64,000 nucleotides of DNA, taken from Pomphorhynchus laevis. Taxonomy: Eukaryota > Acanthocephala > Palaeacanthocephala > Echinorhynchida > Pomphorhynchidae. Location of the stretch: NCBI GenBank assembly GCA_012934845.2, contig WNNJ02003005.1, forward strand, positions 223,175 through 287,174. Reading direction: 5' to 3'. Position 1 is the stretch's first letter, and the number at the start of each line of letters is the position of its first letter. The notes beneath the pieces were generated by a model. It searched no databases. It was not told where the DNA came from and saw only the letters and a program-made list of their open reading frames with translations. Below are positions 11,605-22,900 of this stretch, in pieces. The translations under genes and the position numbers were made by a program.

Positions 11605-13411
11605 GTCAGATTTAAGTAAATATATTCCTAAAATAAGGTATAAACTTTTATCACCATTAAGACGAAAAATATGTAATTATAATAAAGAATTAAAATCAAT
11701 ATGTAACGATAATATTAGAAACATAATAGAAACAGAATGCAATTGTAAAAGTCTTAGTTTTGATAAAATAAATGAACATATATGTACCCATAATCTAGAA
11801 TTAATTGAAAATTGTGAATTAAGAAAGCTGCTATCAAAAGGGTATAAATATAAATTAAATAATAACAACGACAAAAATAAAATTTAGTATTCGTTATATA
11901 ATAACTTAAATGATTACTTTAGTAAGCTGATTAACAGTGAAAGCTCGAATATATCTAAGATAAACTCTAAGATAAAAATTTGGAAAGATTATATATTTGA
12001 TAAAATTAAAAATAAAATGAAAATAACAAACAATTATTAAAGGAAAGATAAAATTAATAAAGATATGTATAAAGAACTTACTAAATTAAAGGATAACTAT
12101 ATAATAACAACTATTGATAAAGCTAGTAATAACTTTGTCTTTATATGCAAAAAGCTTTATTATGATATACTGATGAAATAAGTTAATTATAATGATTTAA
12201 ATATAAACACAACATATGAATTTAGTGATTAGAAGTTTAGAAACAATTATTACAAGTCACTGTTCTATAATGGATAAAAAGGGTATAAAGGTTGAATTAG
12301 ATAATAAAACTATACCTATATTATATTGGAATCCAAAATTACATAAAAATCCAATAAAACCTAGGTTCATATGTAGTGCGTTTAAATGTACATTAAAACC
12401 ACTTTCTGTCTATATGAATAAAATACTTAAAGTAATTAAAGCACATTTTAAAAAATATTGCAAGGTAATCGAAATTAATACTGGTATAAAACACTATTTT
12501 AGTATTAATTCTACAAAAGAATTTTTAGAACAGACAAAAGGAATAAATTTTCAAAATATAAATACATACGATTTTAGTACGCTTTATACAAATCTAGATT
12601 TAGTAGATATTAAAGAAGCGTTAGTAAAATTAATTAATCTTATATTCGGAAAAAGATATACATATATATGTTATAATAATTATAACGCCTATCTAACAAA
12701 AATTAAACCATCAAGTAAATATATATGGATAAGATTGAATTAATAGAATCCTTAAATATTTTGATAAATCAAAATTATTTAAAAGTAGGGACATCTATAT
12801 TTAGACAAGTAAAAGGTGTTCCAATGGGTGGTAATAGTAGCCCAATTATAGCTGACTTGTTTTTAAGCTTTATAGAATATGAATTTGTTCATAACTGTGT
12901 AAAAACTAAATCTAAACAATATAAATATATGAAATATATGTTTCGATACATTGATGATATATGTGTATTTAATTCTAATAATTTTTATTCAATTAGTGAA
13001 CAAATTTATCCAGAAAGCCTTATTCTTAACAAAACCAATATTAATGATAAAGAAGGTGTATATCTAGATATGAACATTAAATTAACATTAACTAAAACTA
13101 CTATTAATTTATATCGTAAAGATGACATATTTAAATTTACAAGAAACATATTTTTGCATGAGCATTCATGCATACCATATAATATAAAATATAATACATT
13201 AAATAATGAAATTTTAAAAATTGCAACAATATGTAATGATATTGGCTTTCTTCAAAATCATTTAAATAATTTAATAGATACATATTTTAAACTAGGTTAC
13301 TATAAAAATAACATCAAGCAGAAAATAGTAAAATATATAAATCAACACAATAATATAAAGAATAAATTTAAACTCTTAAGTGGCAAATTTTTATGGATGG
13401 ATAATAAATAA
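11605..13411 (+). mobile_element. Penelope-like element, reverse transcriptase region
   Basis: The two main frames (12,216-12,743 and 12,725-13,411) encode a PLE-type reverse transcriptase: YDFSTLYTNLDL, KGVPMGGNSSPIIADLF, the catalytic RYIDDICVF, then YPESLILNKTN and an alpha-helical thumb. Upstream DNA from about 11,605 reads in related frames with DNYIITTIDKASNNFVFIC, a typical PLE N-terminal stretch. A few breaks separate the frames, so this copy looks dead but not ancient. I see no GIY-YIG endonuclease after the RT, unlike the PLE at 35.8-37.0 kb, so it belongs to a different clade or has lost that domain. Confidence 0.8.
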
Positions 13412-13780
13412 TATACTTTGTATTAGAATAAGATACTAGATAGTTTTATCTGAGGAAATACATCATTAGCATGTATTTGGCCCCGCTGCCATGTTGGGTA
13501 GAGGAGTTAGGGGCCGGAACCTGATAGCATAGTAGTTCCTCCTGATGATCTCTATCTAATACTTATTCTGATACAACGTCTGTTATTTATTAGGCAATTC
13601 ATAAAAATGACGTTTATTTTGAATTTCAATTTTTTATTTTAACTTGATTTAAATTATAGAAAATCTAAAAACAATTATTAATTTTATTATTTAATTATTA
13701 AATTTTGATTTCAGCATTATTATGTTTTGTTTATTTTATCATTATATTAAATACGTAGACTCAGTTAGCTGATTTGATTA
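13412..13780 (+). repeat. 3' tail (terminal-repeat region) of the Penelope-like element
   Basis: This conserved non-coding tail contains GGGGCCGGAACCTGATAGC and TTCCTCCTGATGATCTC. Related tails occur at 23.22-23.58, 26.70-26.83, 27.05-27.30 and about 51.24-51.40 kb, so it defines a repeat family. It ends about 130 bp before the first TSFM exon and may sit in the TSFM promoter or 5' region. Confidence 0.7.
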
Positions 13781-13908
13781 ATATTTAATCGATGTGCTTT
13801 ACAACATCATTGATGTGATATTATGATATTATGATATTATGCATTGATGTGCTTACTATAATGGTTTTCTGTACAGAAACTACAATTTTCAGATTTTACT
13901 ATTTCAAG

Positions 13909-16900
13909 ATGATATCGCGATTAATAAATTATAACTTAATGAAACAACAAAGGAATATTTCAATGATGATTGAGTTACGAAAACGTACCGGCTATCTTTT
14001 GAGTAAATGTCGCGAAGCTTCTCTTAAATTTACTGATATTGATGAGGTAATCAATTTTGCTGTCGAACCGTAAAAATAATATGGAATTTTACGTTAATTC
14101 TAAAATTTTCTGAAATAGTATATCTTTAATTATTAACATTTATTTAATAATAAACATTTATCAATTTTTAAGTTTATATTATATAATGCTATTTATGTCA
14201 ATAATGCATTATAAATTAATTCCTCTTTATGATTCTGGTTTAAAAAATTACATTTATCCATGCTAATTGCTTATATTTCTGGAAACATAAATATCAACAA
14301 CTTATAGTTAAAATGATTTCTACAAATTTACCTCAAAGAAAGGAGGAACAGTTTTATTTTTTATTTCATGAAAACAATTACTTTCTAAGATAAAGATATT
14401 AATATATAAAACTGAGAATTAAATGTACCTTAAACAGCAATCGTATAGCCGTTTACTTTTGTTAATTATTAATCTATCTTTAATATGTATTTTTAATTAA
14501 AATTAAAATTCAGGTGCTTTATAACACAGCAATTCTTTTTATGACATATGATCTTAATTCTAATAATCCGGATATTATCTTTTAATTGGTTTATAAATTA
14601 AAACTAATAATATTAACCAATATTCATAATAATATTAATTATTATAATATTATTATATTTGATATTATTATATTAATTATTATATAATGTTTGATTAATA
14701 TTAATTAATATTTATAATAATATTAATTATTATAATATATAATATAATGTAATTATATTCAAAAATACTATAATATAATATTATATAATATCACACAACT
14801 GGGGTAAGTTTCTAACAGGAAACTTACCATAGTTGATAAAACTAGTAGATTAACTACTTCCCTTAGTAGATAAACCTACTAATAAAGTAGGTTTCTAATA
14901 GATCGTTATAATACGATCTCCTACCAAACGTAATATACAGAAATGTATATCTACACCACTGGAGCAGCCAGCCAATTGGATGTAACGTTCAATCGTGATA
15001 CACACGCTCTGAGTTCAAATTCAAATGGCACAAGTATACACAGTAAGCAGGTAATAAGTGTCGAAACGTGAAACGTAGGTATGGGTCAACAGCTGATAAG
15101 ACCCACCTAGGCATATTATTAGCGTCTTGCTCTATAAACAATAGGATCAATATCTGTGAGGATAATGTCGTGCCACAACCAGAAGAATTTCAGCTCACAG
15201 ACGCAATCGAGTTAAATTAAAAACATTCATAGCAAGTGGCAACACGAAAAACAGTGATCCGGCTAGCGGATGATAAACACAAGGCAGATTTCTAATAGAT
15301 CGTTAGAATACGATCCCCTACAAAAAATAATATACATTGAGTTCAAATACGATCAGCATCAGTGTACGGAGTAAGCAGATTATAAGGGTCGAAACGTGAA
15401 ATGTAGGTATGTATCAGCAGCTGATGGGACCCACCCAAACTTATTAGTAGCGTTATGCTGTATCACAAATAGGAACAATACATGTGAGGATAATGTCGTG
15501 CCACAATTAGCAGAATTTTTAATATTGTTATTTACTTTTTTTAAATGTAATTTTTAAATTATTTACATTTGAACTTTGTATTTTTCGGTAATATGACCGA
15601 AAAATACTGAAACTGTGTATTGGTACAACATTGAGAAAAAGCCTAAAAACATATCCTAAAGTTCAATTCGCCTACATTCAAATGGTACTGAAAATTTATA
15701 TTATTTATCACAAGTAAGATATTTTTGTTTTATAATGTTGATGTAACAAATTAAAATTAAAATTAAACCTTATTTGTCCATGTACAACGCATGAACCGAA
15801 ATAATATTTACTTCGATGATAACTGACATTATAACATCTAAAATCGGTATATTAACATGAATAACGGTTGTAATTAAAGAAATTCATATATATTTTTTTC
15901 ACTGTGAATCGTCACCACTGACGCAGCATTCTAAAGAGTTACAGGCTCTAAATGAATATACTTTTAATATACTTTTATAAAAAAATTAAAATGAATATAC
16001 TTAAAATGAATATACTTTTAATATACTTTTATAAAACAATTAATTAATATATTAATTAAATTAATATACTTTTTGATAATGAATCTTTGTCAATTAATGG
16101 CTATATAATCAAAAAATAATGATTTTAATAATAATTATCGACAGGGTTAGCATTTTCAATTATTAAGAATAAAGTAAATTAATTTAATTATGTGAAGTTT
16201 TTTATATTTAATATTTTTTATTTATAATATTGTATTTAAAGGCTCATAAGTGGTTAGATGAACAAGCGAAAAAAGATGGATTGCAAAGAATTACTAGACG
16301 TGTTCAAGCTAAAATGCATAATACTGTTGGACTTGTAATAAAGCGAAATCACGCTCATTTAATAAAGGTAGCTGAATTTTGTAAAATTTGAAATCTTTTT
16401 AGTTATAAATTGTATTGTTATAACGTTTCTTAATATTAAACTTGGGTACATAATATCCAATAAACTTAAATTGCTATTTAAGATTTAATCGTTAATTAAA
16501 TAACAAGCTTACAACCCTGTACACCTAAATTAATTTCATTACTGTTTTTATAAGATCAAGCCAGATCAAGCCAGAGGCGATCTGGCTTGATCTTACTACT
16601 GCTAATTTCCGCAAATTTGATTCGCTTCAATGGAGGTATATTAAACGTATCACAGGGCTCTCACCCATGACCTCTTCGACATTAGTGTCAGCGTTATCTC
16701 AACTCTCATCGTGTGCGTATACCTTTGCAAATTCGTTTAATCTGCCTATAACACCGGCACTCTCGATCCATCTCAGCAATACGCAGATTTCTGTTGCAAA
16801 ACTTGATCCTGCTATTTATTGCACTCCGGTATTTCTTCAGAATAATTGGAAAATGCCATTTAATGCAAACCGACCGCTTGTTTGGAGAATATCTACTCAT

Positions 16901-19900
16901 GGTTACCATGACAAATTTTGTATGATCAGGTTGCCTTGTCATTCAAGAAATTCTGACTGTTACTGTCGTTTCTGTGGACTTTCATGTTGTGACCTTCTCC
17001 ATCTGTTTTCATGTTCAGTTCTTTCTACATGGAGTTTGCGCAAAGTAGATTCGATATCGTCATTTCGTAACGTTCCCACAACTTCTGCACACTTTTCGTC
17101 CTCGTGATGGATGACGACTAGCTCGATAAGTACAATAATAAGCTGACATTTTTGTATATAAATTGACTGTATTTTCTACCTCCATCGCTTACAAGCGGAA
17201 GTGAGGAAAATAAAATTTCTCAGATTATTATTATAATATAATAATATAAAATATGAAATAATGAAAATTATTATACGATTAATTAATATATCTTCTAATT
17301 AACTAATTATATTTATAACTAGTTATAAATATTAATCAAGTTAATATCGAGATTAACGAATTAATCATGATTTACTTGTAATCGTGATTTTTATGTTACA
17401 AAATCATTTTTTTATTATTATTAAAAAATGATTTTAATAATGATTTTAATGATTTAAAATGAATTTTAACAAAATTCGTTCTCGTATTGCTACTTATATA
17501 TGTCATATTATATATTATATATATGTTATATTATATATTTGTCATATATATGAATATATGTTTGTTAAATTTAAACTGACAGTAATATAATAGCCAAAAA
17601 TGTCGTCAAATGTCACAAACGTAACAATACAATACTTTTTTAATTTTATTTTTTAATAAATTATTAAATCAGGGAATTAATTATATTATATTTATTCAAT
17701 TTTATTTTTAGATTTCTAATCTGTACACTGATCCTTAACTCATTTCAATACTATCAATAAATTTTATATAATTAATATTAAATTAATTTAAAATATTTTA
17801 TTGGAATCTTTTTATGAGCTAACAATAATTTGTTAATTAATTCTAATCGTCAAATATTAGAATAAATTGATAAACATTGGATTGATATCATTGATATTAG
17901 CAAATGATAAGTATCATGTTATGTGATAAAACGTTATCACGTTATATCACATAATGTTATAATATATAATATATAATAACATATATTATATATTATATGT
18001 ATTGATATCATTGATATTAGCAAATGATAAGTATCATGTTATGTGATAAAACGTTATCACGTTATATCACATAATGTTATAATATATAATATATAATAAT
18101 ATATATTATATATTATATGATAATATTTTATATATCATATATTATATTTTATCTCGTTATCATAATATTGATATGTTTTTTATTTGCTTAGTGAACTAAG
18201 TAAACTATCACTTAATTCAATTAATTTTATGATCAATAAAGTGAATTGCAGGATTAATGGCAATACAGATATTTTTTAAATACTAACATATTAATATTAT
18301 TAGAATACTATTAATCTTATTATTTATTTTAAATTTATTTTAAATCTAAATCGATTAATTATTCGATTTTATATTTTTAACGTTTTTAATAATTTTTTAA
18401 TGTATAAAATATATTTAATCATTTAATACAAGGAAAGACTATTTATTGATAGACTACTTTATTGATAGATATCATGTGAAAGCGATTTTGTTTCAAACTC
18501 AGATAAATACCGTGAATTTGTAAGAGAATTATTGCACGCTTACTCTGCTTACAATACTAGTATAGGATCGAACAAAGTAAGTTATTATATTAATTCTTTA
18601 TTTCAAAAGCCTTTATTTTTAAAGTTCTTGAACAAAACTTCAAGTGAGCAATTATTGCAAATTCCAATGCTATATTCAGATGTTCAACAACGATTGAAAA
18701 CAATTGCATCTGAGTTTAAGGAGACGTTGTGCATATCCGATGGAATTCATATTAGCACGGATTTAAATCTAGGGGCATATGTGCACGGAGAAGGTTTATT
18801 ATTTCGTTCTCGTCGATTTCTCACTTTTATTATTAGTCAACAGCGCAAACGTTTATGAACACGGAGCTGTAGGGAAAGCGGTTGCAGTTGTTGTAGTTGA
18901 CGCAGGTGAAAATGTCGTGCAAAATAGTGATCAATCGAATGTAAGATTATATTTATGATGTAAAAGTGAAATTGATTTTAATAACACGATTGATATATTA
19001 ACTGCTATATGAAATTTATAAATTCATAGAGATAATACGAAGAAAAACCAAGGCCAAGAAAAGTTAAAAGTCGATGAAAAGAGACAGGAAATCCAATCTG
19101 AAATAAGGCAATTTAAATAATTGGATATGCAATTACCATGTAAATTGTACAGATTCAATTCTAATTTTATAATCTTGAATTAGAAATTGATATTATTAAA
19201 ATATTAATACTAATACAGAAACACTTAATTCAATAGCATAGAAATTAAATGATTATTTAAATAATAATGATTATATTATATATTATATGCAATTTCATAA
19301 TTTCCTAATTATTGTAAACACTGAAAGCGATATTTTAATAAATTTTACTCCTACTTTGACAATTTATTTTATCATTTTAAAAAATACAATGAATGTATCG
19401 TTTTCGAACGATCCTGTCAATTGTCGGCTTCAATTGTCGACATAATTATTATAATATGATGCTTAATATTATTATAATTATCATATAATTATTCGTTTAT
19501 GTTACAAAATTCGTTCTCGTCGTATTGCTATTTCGATTACTAATTCAACAACATACTGTTTAAAAATTGTCTTGATTATAAAAACATACAATTAAAAGTT
19601 CTTATTACTCAACTGATTACAAACTAATTACGTAAGAAATCCTTAATAATGATACTTCATTTCAAGCTAATTTCATAACATATTATGTCAATTCTGATTA
19701 CAATACTACGGAGCTGAACCCATGCCAAAACATAAGTCGAAGTGGGGAAATAAGAAGCAAATATTAGAGGAATACACTAAAATCGAAGTAGGCTGCGATA
19801 CATTCGGATGTGACGTTTGTAGCATCGTGAAAGTAAAGATCGATGATCAGAAAAGATATCAATCAGGACCCTTTATTTGCACTTCTGCAGCGCAGAATAT

Positions 19901-22900
19901 CGTATTACATCAAGCGGCGAGATTAAGAAACCTACAAATAATTTTGGAAAATACTTATAGTGATATCATACAATATACAAATCTATCCTCAACTATTAAA
20001 AGATTAAAAGTTTTGATTATTCCACTGATCACAAATATAACATGGCCGGATGTAAGAAAATGATTACAACTGAGCACTTGAACAATATTTTTGAATGAAT
20101 ATCAACTGAATTTTCTTGGATTTAAAAATAAACATACAATACGTTACACTGTTGTCTAAACGTTTTCGCCAATTATACTTGGCTCACATTAACTCACTCC
20201 TCTCACGTTCTTTAATATCTAGTAAAATCTCGTAAAAAAATTTAACATCCAAACTCGTAAAAAATTCCTCAATACAATCACTGTTGTCCAACACTATTCG
20301 TCAAACTGGAAATCTGGCATTGTCCGTCCACTTCTGAAAAAAAACACTTTATCGACAGTTCACTTCCTTCCTCATATCGTCCTATATATCTTCTCCCAAC
20401 TTTATCAAAACTATTCGAACGTATTGTTCTAAATCAGGCTAATACCTATCTTCTATCATCAAATTTATATCCCCCGCTTCAATCTGTTTTTGTTCTAATC
20501 ATTCCACCGAACTATCGTATGATAAAGTCTTTGGTGATCTTCTACAATCACGAGAGTAAAACCTTTGTAGCGTCATAATATTTCTTGATCTCTCATCTGC
20601 ATTCGACATCGTCGGTCATTATATCCTACTCTATCGGCTATGTCATGACTATGGATTCTCTAACTCCGCTTCAAATTATTCTTCTCGATCGGCTCCGTCA
20701 TGACTATGGATTCTCTAACCCCGATGTAGCCTGGTTTTTCTCTTATCTATCTGACCGTTCTTGCAGTGTTCATTCAGCTTCTGTCTCTCAACTGTCTTCT
20801 ATCGTACACGGTGTTCCTCAAAGCTTAGTACTAACTCCCGTTATTTTCTCTCATTTCGGTTATCTCGGCTATCTCTCTTCAATAATCAGAACACAATTTT
20901 AATGTTATGCAATATGCTGATGACATTATCATCTACTCTTATCCATCTTCCTCACAAATTGATGATCTTACATCCACTTCCTCCGCTTGCCTCTTATTCG
21001 TTGCCCAGCACCTTTCTTTGCTTCGCCTATCACTCAATACTTCAAAGTCCAAAATCATGTTGATAATTTTCTGTCACCTAAACATTACGTCATTTATATT
21101 ATATCTCTATTCAACTATTCTTCCTGTTATTAATAATCTCGTATTCCTTGGTTTCTACTCCGACAACCATCTTTCTTTAAAGCCATTTGTTTCGGATAAA
21201 GTTCGTTTCTCATCCCTGCTAATCCGTGATATTCGCCGTATTCATAGGTTGATCGATTTTCGCTCATGTCTTGACCATTTTATCCGCTCTTTCATTTTCC
21301 CGAATCGATTATTGTCTTATCATCTTCTTCAACTCTCCCAAAACTAATCTCCACACTCTCCAACGTATTGTAAACTTATCAGCTTGCGTTCTCCTACGTC
21401 TCCGTCGTTTTGACCACATATCTGAACATCTTTTCCATCTTTCCTAGCATCCCACAATTAGCCATCGTGCCCATTTTCATTTGATTATCCTGACCCATCG
21501 TGTACTGCATCGTAAATTTATTTCATACTTACATCTTCCATATCTCTATGAATATCGTACTGCTTATTTGTCCTTAAAATAATATCATTTCCTCCTCTAC
21601 ACTCCAAATTATTCGACAAATTAACACCTCCGTTTCTTTCCTGTTGGTGCTCCTCCTGTTTGGAATTTGCTCCCTTCGTACATCCACTCGACCTCCTTGT
21701 TCATACTATTCAAAATTCGTCTGTGGGATTATTTTTTATCAGTATGATAATTTTGATAATTAAGTGAGGCGTTGTACCGCATTTGACACTTAAAACAGAT
21801 TTATATTTTTTACACTGAATTTAAAACAAATTTATTGCATTTTACTGGAATTTATTTGGAATAAAAATCTCAAGATATAAAGTCAACTATATATTTGTTC
21901 AATTTAAACTTACAATAATCAGAAAATGTTGTTGAATGTTATTAAATTGAATTTATATCCAACTTCCGGTAAGGATCACGCTATGACCAAAATATTTATG
22001 AAATATTATTATTTATCTCTACAAACAGAAAACATATATTAATCCTTCAATTAAAGTTTCGCCTTACGGATTCTTCAAAAATTTAAAAGTATGCTGAAAT
22101 TTACAAAAATGTAAAAATGCTAATAAATGTTTTTACAAAAGGCTTATGTGACTTCCTTCCATTTGAATACAATATCGATTTTTATACTAGGCTGTATGTA
22201 AGTACATAATTGTTGAAGTATAAATCACTGTTGACGATAATTATTAATTGTGTATAAATAAATCACTATGTTTCCCCCATAATGAGGCATAAACACCAGG
22301 CAGCATACTACATATCCTCATCAGACAAAGAAAAAGAACCGGATTATTCTCGCAATATTCAAAGTCGCTACGCATGCCCAGTCATCCTATGTGTGACTAC
22401 AAACTTCAACAACGGTAGACGCGTTTTGCTCTAACGGAGCTCATCAGTACCGTGACTACAATAATCATCCATAGGCACCTTAACACACGCTTAAACAGTG
22501 TTCAAAGCTCGAAAAGCAGAACCACCCTTAATCTGAATCATCTGTGGAAATTTAGCATAAGCTCTGTGCATGGCAGTGCGTACTGTGGTTTAACCATGCA
22601 TCAGGCACTAAATTCTTTTTAATAGAAATGCTGTTTTACAGGGACACTTTCAAGTGCACAAATATATAAAATATAATTTGTTGTTACACATGCCCTGGGA
22701 CGCCCAATGGTGTACTCGTAAATAAATCACTATATTTTCTCCACATGGATGCATAAACACCAGGCAGCATTCTATATATTCTCATCGGACCAAGAAATAG
22801 AAACGAATTATCCTCGCAATATTCAAAGTCGCTACGTATGCTAAGTCATCCTATGTGTGACGACAAACTACAACAACTGTATACGCGTTTCGCTCTTACG

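Noticed and set aside
19031-19121. Candidate last TSFM exon rich in lysine and glutamine
   Set aside because: Its phase does not fit exon 5, whereas the exon at 24,822 fits in phase and by homology.
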